Source: Streptomyces sp. B93 (GTDB lineage Bacteria; Actinomycetota; Actinomycetes; Streptomycetales; Streptomycetaceae). From it: DNA of 64,000 nt. Position numbers and translations under genes: made by a program. The DNA lies in the NCBI RefSeq assembly GCF_018070565.1, contig NZ_JAGPXL010000001.1, positions 186,001 through 250,000 on the forward strand, written 5' to 3'. The notes under the pieces were generated by a model. The model did not search any database. It worked only from the letters and a program-made list of their open reading frames with translations, and had not been told where the DNA came from. Each line of letters opens with the position of its first letter. Position 1 is the stretch's first letter. This document shows, piece after piece, positions 38,933 to 46,882 of this stretch.

Positions 38933-39283
38933 TCAGTCGCGTACCGAGGTGGGTTGGTCGAGGGTGTCACCGGCGATGCTCTCGTGGTGGCGGATCACCT
39001 CGGCGATGATGAAGTTGAGGAACTTCTCAGCGAAGGCCGGGTCGAGCTTGGCGTTCTCGGCGAGGGCGCGCAGCCGGGCGATCTGGCGTGCCTCGCGCGC
39101 GGGGTCGGCGGGCGGCAGGTGGTGGGCGGCCTTGAGGTGGCCGACCTGCTGGGTGCACTTGAACCGTTCGGCGAGCATGTGGACGACGGCCGCGTCGATG
39201 TTGTCGATGCTGTCCCGCAGCCGGGCCAGCTCCGCGCGGACGGCGGGGTCGACGTCACCGGTACCGGTGTTGCTGGTGGTCAT
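38933..39283 (-). CDS. chorismate mutase (AroQ type)
   Basis: 116-residue helical chorismate mutase that rearranges chorismate to prephenate for Phe/Tyr synthesis. Residues about 17-95 match the AroQ fold: LARLRDSIDNIDAAVVHMLA, then KCTQQVGHLKA (active-site Lys) and AREARQIARLRALAENA with FLNFIIAEVIRHHE at the end. No signal peptide, so cytoplasmic. A stand-alone mutase of this size is normal in actinobacteria. ATG at 39283. Confidence 0.9.
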   Translation of the reverse strand: MTTSNTGTGDVDPAVRAELARLRDSIDNIDAAVVHMLAERFKCTQQVGHLKAAHHLPPADPAREARQIARLRALAENAKLDPAFAEKFLNFIIAEVIRHHESIAGDTLDQPTSVRD

Positions 39284-39437
39284 GGGGGTTCACCCTACGT
39301 GGGGCCGTGCGCGGGGAGGGGAACTCCCCCTGGCCGGTGGGCGTTGCAGGGGTGGCGGGCGGCGGATCCGTCCGGTCGTATTCCGGCCTGGCCCTCGTAC
39401 AGTGGAATCGGGTTCACAGCGTCTTGGGGGTAAGGGC

Positions 39438-40340
39438 GTGGCGAACGACGGACCGGTCGAGCACGGCTACCCGCATCTGGAGACGGTGCGGGCCGCGATC
39501 ACCGCGCTGTACAAGCGGCTGTCGTACGACACGGTCCAGTTGTTCGCGACGAGTGTGCCCCCGGTCGATGTGGCGTTCTGCGACACCGATGATCTGTATC
39601 TGGGGGCGCAGCGGGTGGCGCGTGAGCTGGTGCGGCACTACCGGTTGCCGGATGCCCGGCTGATCGTGAGCTTCCGTGAGATGACGCAGGCGGCGAACGT
39701 CGAACTGGCGGCGGGGCCGGAGTACTTCGTGGAGCTGAACGACCGGTTCCGCACGCACCGCAGGGACATCGGCGCGGCGCTGGCCCACGAGATCATGCAT
39801 GTCTATCTGCACCGGCTGGACCTGTCCTTCCCGGGCACGCGGGCCAACGAGATCCTCACGGACACGGCGACGACGTATCTGGGCGCGGGCTGGCTGCTGC
39901 TGGACGCGTACCGGGAGGACGCGGCGTCGTCGCAGAAGCTGGGGTATCTCACGCCGGAGGAGTTCGGGTACGTGCTGGCCAAGCGGGCGTTGCTGTTCGG
40001 GGAGGACCCGTCGACGTGGTTCACCAGCGCGCAGGCGTACACGGCGTATGTGAAGGGCATGGCGCTGGCCCGCCGGGACGAGCGGCAGCCGCCGCTGACG
40101 GCGGCGGGCTGGGCGGGCCGCCGCCGTTACGCGCGTGACCGGCGCCAGGCTCAGGAGCACCGGCATCCCGTGCCGCTGCCGGTGCCCGACGCCCCGTACG
40201 CCTTCTCTCCGGACAGCCACGGTCCGCTGCGGGTGTCGTTCCCGTGTCCGACGTGCCACCAGCGGATCCGGGTGCCGGTACGGGGGCGGGTGCGGGCGCG
40301 GTGCGGGTTGTGCCGGACGGTGCTGGAGTGCGATACGTAG
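39438..40340 (+). CDS. predicted zinc peptidase with C-terminal zinc ribbon
   Basis: 300 residues. The zinc-peptidase motif is AALAHEIMHVYLHR near residue 117, with a downstream acidic residue in NEILTDTATTYLGAGW as likely third ligand. Near the C-terminus, CPTCHQRIR and CGLC form a CxxC...CxxC zinc ribbon, an uncommon partner for such a peptidase. No signal peptide or clear membrane helix, so it appears cytoplasmic. No named family recognised. GTG 39438 is taken as start; the coding pattern fades upstream. Its stop abuts a tandem repeat before the convergent SDR gene. Confidence 0.72.
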   Translation: MANDGPVEHGYPHLETVRAAITALYKRLSYDTVQLFATSVPPVDVAFCDTDDLYLGAQRVARELVRHYRLPDARLIVSFREMTQAANVELAAGPEYFVELNDRFRTHRRDIGAALAHEIMHVYLHRLDLSFPGTRANEILTDTATTYLGAGWLLLDAYREDAASSQKLGYLTPEEFGYVLAKRALLFGEDPSTWFTSAQAYTAYVKGMALARRDERQPPLTAAGWAGRRRYARDRRQAQEHRHPVPLPVPDAPYAFSPDSHGPLRVSFPCPTCHQRIRVPVRGRVRARCGLCRTVLECDT

Positions 40341-40348
40341 GGCCGGGG

Positions 40349-40432
40349 GGCGGCACGGTCGGGCCGGAGGGCGGCACGGTCGGGCCGGAGGGCGGCACGG
40401 TCGGGCCGGAGGGCGGCACGGTCGGGCGGGGG
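40349..40432. repeat. four tandem 21-bp repeats
   Basis: Three identical 21-bp units (40349-40369, 40370-40390, 40391-40411) and a fourth with two mismatches (40412-40432). The unit starts GGCGGCACGGTCGGGCC. The array fills the space between two convergent stop codons, at the left border of the steroid-catabolism block. Confidence 0.9.
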
Positions 40433-40437
40433 CGTGT

Positions 40438-41358
40438 CTATGTCCCGTGGACCGCCCCTGGTGTCTCCGCCCGCGGCAGCAGTTTCCGTACGGTCTCCCC
40501 CACCTCGCGGACGGCCCACCGCGCGCCCTTGTCGGTTCCGGGGCCGTGTCGCCATCCCTCCATCACGGTGACCCGGCCTCCCTCGACCTCGAACACCCGG
40601 CCGGTGACGCCGGAGGAGTCGGCTGAGCCGAGCCACACGACCAGTGGTGACACGTTCTCGGGTGCCATGGCGTCGAAGGCGCCTCCGGGGCCTTCGGGGG
40701 CGGCCATGGTGTGGGCGAACACCGTCTCCGTCATCCGGGTGCGGGCGGCCGGTGCGATGGCGTTGACCTGGACGCCGTAGCGTTCCAGCTCAGCCGCCGC
40801 CACGAGGGTGAGGCCCAGGATCCCGGCCTTGGCGGCGCTGTAGTTGCCCTGGCCGACGGAGCCCAGGAGTCCGGCGCCGCTGCTGGTGTTGACGACCCGC
40901 GCGGCCGGGGTGCGTCCCGCCTTCGCCTCGGCCCGCCAGTACGCGGCGGCGTGCTTCAGGGGGAGGAAGTGTCCCGTGAGGTGCACACGGACCACCGCGT
41001 CCCAGTCGTCCTCGGCGAGGTTGACGAGCATCCGGTCGCGCAGGAAACCGGCGTTGTTGACGAGGGTGTCCAGCCTGCCGTAGGTGTCCACGGCCGTGCG
41101 CACCAGGGACGCGGCGCCCTCGCCGGTCGCCACGTCCCCGCCGTGGGCTGTGGCCTCGCCGCCCGCCGCGCGGATCTCCTCGACGACGTGTACGGCGGGA
41201 CTGTCCTCGCCGGGCAAGCCGTCGAGGCCGACTCCGAGGTCGTTGACGACGACGTGTGCCCCCTCGGCGGCGAAGGCGAGGGCGTGCGCGCGTCCCAGGC
41301 CGCGGCCCGCTCCGGTGACGGCGACGACGCGTCCGTCGCACAGTCGGTGCCCGTCCAT
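40438..41358 (-). CDS. short-chain dehydrogenase, HIP cluster (Rv3548c-like)
   Basis: 306-residue SDR. The cofactor motif is VTGAGRGLGRAHALAFAAEG near residue 14, NNAGFLRD follows, and the catalytic Ser and YxxxK appear as NTSSGAGL and GNYSAAKAG. The segment VVNDLGVGLDG is typical of SDRs that act on steroid-derived or multifunctional beta-oxidation CoA esters. Its place beside a second SDR and echA20-ipdABC matches Rv3548c-Rv3549c next to the mycobacterial KstR2 genes. The exact reaction is unknown. It starts 1 bp after the upstream SDR stop, so it is in the same operon, under the operator at 42199-42212. Confidence 0.83.
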   Translation of the reverse strand: MDGHRLCDGRVVAVTGAGRGLGRAHALAFAAEGAHVVVNDLGVGLDGLPGEDSPAVHVVEEIRAAGGEATAHGGDVATGEGAASLVRTAVDTYGRLDTLVNNAGFLRDRMLVNLAEDDWDAVVRVHLTGHFLPLKHAAAYWRAEAKAGRTPAARVVNTSSGAGLLGSVGQGNYSAAKAGILGLTLVAAAELERYGVQVNAIAPAARTRMTETVFAHTMAAPEGPGGAFDAMAPENVSPLVVWLGSADSSGVTGRVFEVEGGRVTVMEGWRHGPGTDKGARWAVREVGETVRKLLPRAETPGAVHGT

Positions 41359-41359
41359 C

Positions 41360-42145
41360 TCACCTCTCCTGTCTGTCCTGTGCGGGGTTGTCCGACTCGG
41401 CGGCGTCGAGGAAGGCCGGTCGTTCGCCGCCCCCGTGGACCAGCAGGCTCGCCCCGCTGATGTAGGCGGCGGCGCCGGAGGCGAGGAACACGGCCGCCGC
41501 GCCGACGTCGGCGGGTTCGGCGAGCCGTCCGAGCGGCACGGTGCGGGCGACGGACGCGATGCCGTCGGGGCCGCCGTAGTGCGGTGCGGCGGACTCGGTG
41601 CGGGCCATGCCGACGACGAGGGTGTTGACGCGTACCTCGGGTGCCCATTCCACGGCCATCGAGCGGGCCAGGCTCTCCAGGCCCGCCTTGGCCGCGCCGT
41701 AGGCCGCCGTGCCGGGTGAGGGCCGTCCGCCGCTGACGCTGCCGACCATCACGATGCTGCCCCGGGCCCGTCTGAGGTGCGGGTGGGCGGCGAGGGAGGT
41801 GATCAGCGGTGCGACGAGGTTCAGTTCGATGACGCGGGCGTGCCGTTCGGGTCCGGCGTCGGTGAGCAGCCGGTGGGGGGCGCCGCCCGCGTTGTTGACC
41901 AGTACGTCCACCCGGTGCCGGGCGGCGAAGAAGTCGCCCACGGCCGCCGCGTCCCGCACGTCGAGCGGTACGAACTCCACGCCGTCCACGGGGATTTCGG
42001 GGGGCCGTCGGGCGCAGCTCACCACGTGCGCCCCGGCCTCGGTGAAGGCCCGGGCGATCCCGGCTCCGACGCCGCGGGTGCCTCCGGTGACGACGACGAC
42101 CCGGTCCCGCCAGTTTTCCACAGGCCCTCGGGGTCGGTTGTCCAC
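41360..42145 (-). CDS. short-chain dehydrogenase, HIP cluster (Rv3549c-like)
   Basis: 261-residue SDR. Cofactor motif VTGGTRGVGAGIARAF near residue 18, NNAGGAP, and the active-site GSVSGGRPSPGTAAYGAAKAG near residue 152 (Tyr and Lys in YGAAK). NAD(H) or NADP(H) preference is unclear. It is the first gene of the leftward operon; GTG 42145 is its start, 54 bp from the operator. The orthologous position in mycobacteria is Rv3549c, whose exact step in ring C/D breakdown is not settled to my knowledge. Confidence 0.83.
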   Translation of the reverse strand: MDNRPRGPVENWRDRVVVVTGGTRGVGAGIARAFTEAGAHVVSCARRPPEIPVDGVEFVPLDVRDAAAVGDFFAARHRVDVLVNNAGGAPHRLLTDAGPERHARVIELNLVAPLITSLAAHPHLRRARGSIVMVGSVSGGRPSPGTAAYGAAKAGLESLARSMAVEWAPEVRVNTLVVGMARTESAAPHYGGPDGIASVARTVPLGRLAEPADVGAAAVFLASGAAAYISGASLLVHGGGERPAFLDAAESDNPAQDRQER

Positions 42146-42198
42146 AGGGCCTCCCGTCGGACTTCGGGTGCTGCTAGCTTCGAAGCGTCGCCGAACCT

Positions 42199-42212
42199 AA
42201 CAAATGTTTGGT
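42199..42212. promoter_or_regulatory. KstR2-type operator 1
   Basis: Palindromic 14-mer AACAAATGTTTGGT between the divergent SDR and echA20 genes. It matches the mycobacterial KstR2 consensus AnCAAGnnCTTGnT at 8 of 10 fixed positions (as I recall that consensus) and the second copy at 48330-48343 at 13 of 14. Confidence 0.75.
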
Positions 42213-42233
42213 GGAAAGGTAGCTGATGTGGCC

Positions 42234-42980
42234 ATGGGTGTCTCCACCTCGTCCCCGGAAAAGGGGATTTCCGTCGTCACCGTCGACGTTCCGCCGGTGA
42301 ACGCGCTTCCGGCGCGGGCCTGGTTCGCGCTGGCCGAGGCCGTGCGCGCGGCCGGTCACGACCCGGCCGTCCGGTGTGTGGTGCTGGCGGCCGAGGGCCG
42401 TGGCTTCAACGCGGGCGTGGACATCAAGGAGATACAGGCGGGCGGCGACAGCGCGCTGCTGGCCGCCAACTCCGGCTGCGCGGCGGCCTTCTTGGGGGTG
42501 TACGAGTGCGAGACGCCGGTGGTGGCGGCCGTGCAGGGCCACTGTCTGGGCGGTGGTGTCGGCCTGGTGGGGAACGCGGACGCGATCGTGGCGAGCGACG
42601 ACGCCGTCTTCGGCCTGCCCGAGCTGGACCGCGGGGCCCTGGGCGCGGCCACGCATCTGGCCCGGCTGGTCCCGCAGCACCTGTTGCGCACCCTGTACTA
42701 CACCGCGCGCACGGTCACCGCGGCCGAGCTGCGGGCGCACGGCTCGGTGTGGCGGGTGGTGCCCGGAGCGGCACTGCGCGACGCCGCGCTGGAGCTGGCC
42801 CGTGAGATCGCCGCCAGGGACGGGGTGCTGCTGCGGCTGGCCAAGGCCGCCCTCAACGGCATCGACCCCGTCGACGTGCGCCGCGACTACCGCTTCGAGC
42901 AGGGCTTCACCTACGAGGCCGCTCTCAGCGGGGTGGCCGCCCGGGTCCGCGACGGCTTCGGAAGGGATGTGCCCCGGTGA
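42234..42980 (+). CDS. echA20: EchA20-like CoA-ester ring hydrolase
   Basis: 248-residue crotonase-fold protein. It resembles mycobacterial EchA20 closely (TVDVPPVNALPARAWF; AEGRGFNAGVDIKE; GHCLGGGVGLVGNADAIVAS; GALGAATHLARLVPQHL). EchA20 opens steroid ring D by hydrolysing HIEC-CoA. The oxyanion-hole glycines are present. Start: ATG 42234 aligns with the mycobacterial start (MGVSTSS versus MPITSTT); an in-frame ATG at 42204 lies inside the operator and is rejected. First gene of the echA20-ipdABC operon. Its TGA overlaps the ipdA GTG. Confidence 0.9.
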   Translation: MGVSTSSPEKGISVVTVDVPPVNALPARAWFALAEAVRAAGHDPAVRCVVLAAEGRGFNAGVDIKEIQAGGDSALLAANSGCAAAFLGVYECETPVVAAVQGHCLGGGVGLVGNADAIVASDDAVFGLPELDRGALGAATHLARLVPQHLLRTLYYTARTVTAAELRAHGSVWRVVPGAALRDAALELAREIAARDGVLLRLAKAALNGIDPVDVRRDYRFEQGFTYEAALSGVAARVRDGFGRDVPR

Positions 42981-43855
42981 ACGCGCAGGTGAACGCCCCG
43001 GTGGAGGCCCCCGTGAGTGCCGGAGTGAGTGCCCAGGTGAGCGACAAGACCATGACCGCCGACGCCGCGGTCTCCCGGCTGGCCGACGGCATGACCCTCG
43101 GCATCGGCGGCTGGGGCTCCCGCCGCAAGCCGATGGCGCTGGTCAGGGCGCTGCTCAGGTCCGGCATCAGTGATCTCACGGTGGTGTCGTGCGGCGGCCC
43201 CGATGTCGGCATGCTCGCCGCCGCCGGACGGATCCGCAGGCTGGTGGCCCCGTTCGTGACGCTGGACTCGATCCCGCTGGAACCGCACTACCGCGCGGCG
43301 CGCGAGCGGGGCACGCTCGAGCTGACGGAGATCGACGAGGCGATGTTCCTGTGGGGTCTGCGGGCCGCCGCGAACCGGCTGCCGTTCCTCCCGCTGCGGG
43401 CCGGGCTCGGCTCCGACGTGATGCGGGTCAACCCGGGCCTGCGGACGGTGACCTCGCCGTACGACGACGGGGAGACGTTCGTCGCGGTGCCCGCGCTACG
43501 GCTGGACGCCGCCCTGGTGCACGTCAACCGCGCCGACCGGCGGGGCAACGGCCAGTATCTGGGGCCCGACCCGTACTTCGACGACCTGTTCTGCGAGGCG
43601 GCTGACGCGGCGTACGTGTCGTGCGAGCGGGTCGTGGAGACGGCGGAGCTGACCAAGGCGGCGGCGCCCCAGACACTGCTGGTCAAACGGCACACGGTGA
43701 CCGGTGTGGTGGAGGCTCCGAACGGCGCGCACTTCACGTCCTGTGCCCCCGACTACGCCCGGGACGAGGCCGCGCAGCGGGAGTACGCGACCACGCCCTG
43801 GACCGAGTTCGCCACACGGTTCCTCGCCGAGGCTCCCCTCGGAGGGCGGACATGA
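42977..43855 (+). CDS. ipdA: IpdA, alpha subunit of COCHEA-CoA ring hydrolase
   Basis: 292-residue member of the family-I CoA-transferase fold. Together with IpdB it does not transfer CoA but hydrolytically opens the last steroid ring (ring C) of COCHEA-CoA. Diagnostic matches to M. tuberculosis IpdA are GIGGWGSRRKPMALVRALLR near residue 42, RLPFLPLRAGLGSD, DPYFDDLF, and VEAPNGAHFTSCAPDYGRDE-like near the end. The Glu of the DEAM segment (residue 121) lines up with the catalytic Glu of mycobacterial IpdA. The first about 24 residues are extra. GTG 42977 overlaps the echA20 stop. Confidence 0.92.
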   Translation: MNAQVNAPVEAPVSAGVSAQVSDKTMTADAAVSRLADGMTLGIGGWGSRRKPMALVRALLRSGISDLTVVSCGGPDVGMLAAAGRIRRLVAPFVTLDSIPLEPHYRAARERGTLELTEIDEAMFLWGLRAAANRLPFLPLRAGLGSDVMRVNPGLRTVTSPYDDGETFVAVPALRLDAALVHVNRADRRGNGQYLGPDPYFDDLFCEAADAAYVSCERVVETAELTKAAAPQTLLVKRHTVTGVVEAPNGAHFTSCAPDYARDEAAQREYATTPWTEFATRFLAEAPLGGRT

Positions 43856-44592
43856 CCGTCTCTCCCCCGCCCACCCGCGCCGAGTACTGCGTCGTCGCCT
43901 GCGCCGAGGTCTGGCGCGGGGCCGGTGAGATCCTCGCCGCTCCCATGGGGCCGGTCCCGTCCGTCGGTGCCCGCCTCGCGCGGCTCACCTTCACCCCCGA
44001 CCTGCTGCTGACCGACGGTGAGGCGCTGCTGGTGGACGCGGACGGCGTCGTCGAGGGCTGGCTGCCCTACCGGCAGCATCTGACGCTGGTCACCGGGGGC
44101 CGACGGCACGTGATGATGGGCGCGAGTCAGCTCGACCGGCACGGCAACCAGAACATCGCGTGCATCGGCGACTGGGGCCGCCCCACGCGTCAGCTCCTCG
44201 GGGTGCGTGGCGCCCCGGTCAACACACTGAACCATGCGACGAGTTACTGGGTCCCGCGGCACTCCCGGCGGGTCTTCGTGGAGCGGGTCGACATGGTGTG
44301 CGGGGTCGGCTACGACCGAGCGGCCGAGCACCCGGGGACAGCCCGCTTCCATCACCTCGCCCGTGTCGTCACCGACCTCTGCGTCCTGGACTTCGCGACC
44401 CCCGACCACTCGATGCGGCTGGCGTCGCTGCACCCGGGGGTGACCGTGGACGAGGTCCGGGAGGCCACCGGCTTCCCGCTGACCGTGCCGCCCGAGGTGC
44501 CCCCGACCCGCGAGCCGACCGCGCGGGAGCTGCACCTGATCCGCGAGGTGATCGACCCCGGCGGCACCCGCACCCGGGAGGTGCCCCGGTGA
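43852..44592 (+). CDS. ipdB: IpdB, beta subunit of COCHEA-CoA ring hydrolase
   Basis: 246-residue beta subunit of the ring-C hydrolase. Characteristic segments are TRAEYCVVACAEVWRGAGEI near the start, MMGASQLDRHGNQNIACIGD around residue 87, and a late FATPDHSMRLASLHPGV stretch. It follows ipdA with an ATGA overlap, consistent with equimolar synthesis of a heteromeric enzyme. The stop overlaps the ipdC start region in the same way. Identification rests on the fold, these segments and the unbroken echA20-ipdA-ipdB-ipdC order. Confidence 0.92.
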   Translation: MTVSPPPTRAEYCVVACAEVWRGAGEILAAPMGPVPSVGARLARLTFTPDLLLTDGEALLVDADGVVEGWLPYRQHLTLVTGGRRHVMMGASQLDRHGNQNIACIGDWGRPTRQLLGVRGAPVNTLNHATSYWVPRHSRRVFVERVDMVCGVGYDRAAEHPGTARFHHLARVVTDLCVLDFATPDHSMRLASLHPGVTVDEVREATGFPLTVPPEVPPTREPTARELHLIREVIDPGGTRTREVPR

Positions 44593-45641
44593 TGGACACC
44601 GCGCTGACCCGTCTGGTCGGCGTCCGCCACCCCGTCGTACAGACCGGCATGGGATGGGTGGCGGGCCCGCGTCTGGTGTCGGCGGCGGCGAACGCGGGCG
44701 CGCTCGGCATCCTGGCCTCCGCGACGATGACGCTCGACCAGCTGCGGGACGCGATACGGGACGTCGCCTCCCGTACGACGGCGCCGTTCGGGGTGAACCT
44801 GCGGGCGGATGCCGGCGACGCCGCCGACCGGGTGCGGCTGCTGATCGACGAGGGCGTGCGGGTGGCCTCCTTCGCGCTGGCGCCGTCGCCGGAGCTGATC
44901 GCCGTGCTCAAGTCGGCGGGCGTGCTGGTGATCCCGTCGGTCGGGGCCCGCCGCCATGCCGAGAAGGTCGCGGCGTGGGGCGCGGACGCGGTGATCGTGC
45001 AGGGCGGCGAGGGCGGCGGGCACACCGGGGAGGTGGCGACGACGGTGCTGCTGCCGCAAGTGGTGGACGCCGTGGACATACCGGTGGTGGCGGCGGGCGG
45101 GTTCTTCGACGGGCGGGGTCTGGTCGCGGCGCTGGCGTACGGCGCGGCGGGCGTGGCGATGGGCACGCGTTTCCTGCTGACCTCGGACTCGACGGTCCCC
45201 GACGCGGTGAAGGCGCGCTACCTCGCGGCGGCGGTCGGGGACGTCACGGTGACCCGGGCGGTCGACGGCCTGCCGCACCGGATGCTGCGCACCGATCTGG
45301 TGGCCTCGCTGGAGCGTGCGGGCCGGGCCGGGGCCCTGCTCCAGGCGCTGCGCGGGGCGGTCGCCTACCGCGGGCTGTCCGGTGTGACCTGGCGCGGGAT
45401 GCTGCGCGACGGGCGGGCGCTGCGGCACGGCAAGGACCTGACCTGGAGCCAGGTCCTGCTCGCCGCGAACACGCCGATGCTGCTGCGGGCGGCGATGGTG
45501 GAGGGCCGTACGGATCGGGGGGTGATGGCCTCGGGGCAGGTCGCGGGGGTGATCGACGATCTGCCGTCGTGCGCGGAGCTGGTGGACCGGATCATGAAGG
45601 AGGCGGAGGAGGTGCGCGAACGGCTCACAGCGCGGCGATGA
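44592..45641 (+). CDS. ipdC: IpdC, nitronate monooxygenase-fold flavoprotein
   Basis: 349-residue TIM-barrel FMN protein. The annotation pipelines usually call this nitronate monooxygenase, but the sequence follows mycobacterial IpdC almost throughout: GVRHPVVQTGMGWVAGPRLV, GADAVIVQGGEGGGHTGEV, AAGGFFDGRGLVAALAYGAA, and LTWSQVLLAANTPMLL. IpdC is required for HIP breakdown, probably as a reductase of an unsaturated or keto CoA ester; the exact substrate is less certain than for IpdAB. ATG 44592 or GTG 44589 overlap the ipdB stop. The TGA stop is the first base triplet of a 21-bp duplication. Confidence 0.9.
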   Translation: MDTALTRLVGVRHPVVQTGMGWVAGPRLVSAAANAGALGILASATMTLDQLRDAIRDVASRTTAPFGVNLRADAGDAADRVRLLIDEGVRVASFALAPSPELIAVLKSAGVLVIPSVGARRHAEKVAAWGADAVIVQGGEGGGHTGEVATTVLLPQVVDAVDIPVVAAGGFFDGRGLVAALAYGAAGVAMGTRFLLTSDSTVPDAVKARYLAAAVGDVTVTRAVDGLPHRMLRTDLVASLERAGRAGALLQALRGAVAYRGLSGVTWRGMLRDGRALRHGKDLTWSQVLLAANTPMLLRAAMVEGRTDRGVMASGQVAGVIDDLPSCAELVDRIMKEAEEVRERLTARR

Positions 45642-45680
45642 CCGCCCCGTGGCCCCTCCTGACCGCCCCGTGGCCCCTCC
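45639..45680. repeat. perfect 21-bp tandem duplication at ipdC stop
   Basis: Two identical 21-bp units (45639-45659 and 45660-45680) beginning TGACCGCCCC. The first TGA is the ipdC stop codon and the second unit ends 3 bp before the fadA6 stop codon. Confidence 0.9.
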
Positions 45681-45683
45681 CTC

Positions 45684-46841
45684 TCAGACCCGCTCGACGA
45701 TCGTCACGTTCGCCTGTCCGCCGCCTTCGCACATCGTCTGGAGGCCGTACCGGCCGCCGGTGCGCTCCAGTTCGTGCAGCAGGGTGATCATCAGGCGGGC
45801 GCCGGTCGCGCCGAGCGGGTGGCCGAGGGCGATCGCGCCGCCGTTGGGGTTGACCTTCCCGGGGTCGGCGCCGGTCTCCTTCAGCCAGGCGAGGACGACG
45901 GGCGCGAAAGCCTCGTTGATCTCGACGAGGTCGATGGCGTCGAGGGTCATGCCGGTCTTCTTCAGGGCGTGGGCGGTGGCGGGAATGGGCGCGGTGAGCA
46001 TGCGGATGGGGTCCTCGCCGCGCACGGAGAGGTGGTGCACGCGGGCGCGGGGTGTGAGTCCGTGCTCGCGCACCGCCCGCTCGGAGGCGATCAGGAGCGC
46101 AGCGGCGCCGTCGGAGACCTGGGAGGAGCAGGCGGCGGTGATAGTGCCCCCGTCGAGGACGGGATCGAGCGCGGCCATCTTCTCCAGCGAGGTGTCCCGT
46201 CGCGGCCCCTCGTCGGCGGTGACGTCGCCGTAGGGCACCAGTTCGCGTGCGAAGCGTCCCTCGTCTGCGGCGCGTACCGCGCGCTGGTGCGAGCGGAGCG
46301 CGAAGGCCTCCTGGTCGGCGCGGCTGATGCCCCACTTGGCGGCGATCGTCTCGGCGCCGACGAACTGGTTCACGGGACGGTCGCCGTACCGGGCGCGCCA
46401 GCCGTCGCTGCCCGCGAACGGTCCCTCGGTGAGTCCGAGGGGTTCGGCGGCCTGCCGGGAGGCGTAGGCGATCGGGATCTGTGACATGTTCTGCACGCCG
46501 CCCGCGACCACCAGGTCCTGGGTGCCGGAGAGCACGGCCTGCGCGGCGAAGTGCACGGCCTGCTGGGAGGAGCCGCACTGCCGATCGACGGTCACGCCCG
46601 GCACCTCCTCGGGCAGTCCGGCCGCCAGCCAGCAGGTGCGCGCGATGTCCCCGGCCTGGGGTCCGACGGTGTCCAGGCAGCCGAACACGACGTCCTCGAC
46701 GGCGGCGGGGTCGACGCCCGTGCGGGTCATCAGTTCCCTGAGCACATGGGCGCCGAGGTCGGCGGGGTGCGTCCCGGCGAGCCCTCCCCCGCGCCGCCCG
46801 ACGGGCGTACGGACCGCTTCGACGATGTAGGCCTCGGCCAT
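45684..46841 (-). CDS. fadA6: FadA6-like thiolase
   Basis: 385-residue thiolase. The nucleophile Cys lies in TVDRQCGSSQQAVHFAAQAV near residue 89, the active-site His in NPNGGAIALGHPLGATGARL, and the second Cys in MCEGGGQANVTIVER. NEAFAPV is also present. In the HIP pathway FadA6 cleaves the ring-opened MeDODA-CoA to MOODA-CoA plus acetyl-CoA. It lies 41 bp downstream of kstR2 on the same strand, as fadA6 neighbours kstR2 in mycobacteria (Rv3556c-Rv3557c). Start ATG at 46841 (MAEAYIVEAVRTPVGR). Confidence 0.9.
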   Translation of the reverse strand: MAEAYIVEAVRTPVGRRGGGLAGTHPADLGAHVLRELMTRTGVDPAAVEDVVFGCLDTVGPQAGDIARTCWLAAGLPEEVPGVTVDRQCGSSQQAVHFAAQAVLSGTQDLVVAGGVQNMSQIPIAYASRQAAEPLGLTEGPFAGSDGWRARYGDRPVNQFVGAETIAAKWGISRADQEAFALRSHQRAVRAADEGRFARELVPYGDVTADEGPRRDTSLEKMAALDPVLDGGTITAACSSQVSDGAAALLIASERAVREHGLTPRARVHHLSVRGEDPIRMLTAPIPATAHALKKTGMTLDAIDLVEINEAFAPVVLAWLKETGADPGKVNPNGGAIALGHPLGATGARLMITLLHELERTGGRYGLQTMCEGGGQANVTIVERV

Positions 46842-46882
46842 GGCGACTCCCTGATGTGCCTGGTGGGTTACGCGGTGACGGG

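Noticed and set aside
40349..40432. CRISPR array
   Set aside because: The 21-bp units are directly abutting with no spacers and there are no cas genes.
42204..42233. Upstream in-frame ATG for echA20
   Set aside because: It lies within the predicted operator and adds ten residues not seen in EchA20 relatives; ATG 42234 aligns with the known start.
42977..44592. ipdA/ipdB as an ordinary 3-oxoacid CoA-transferase
   Set aside because: The GWGSRRKPM and RLPFLPLRAGLGS segments and the flanking echA20-ipdC genes fit the ring-cleaving hydrolase, not a metabolic CoA-transferase.
44592..45641. Nitronate monooxygenase as the function of ipdC
   Set aside because: The fold is shared, but near-continuous similarity to IpdC and the operon context favour the steroid role.
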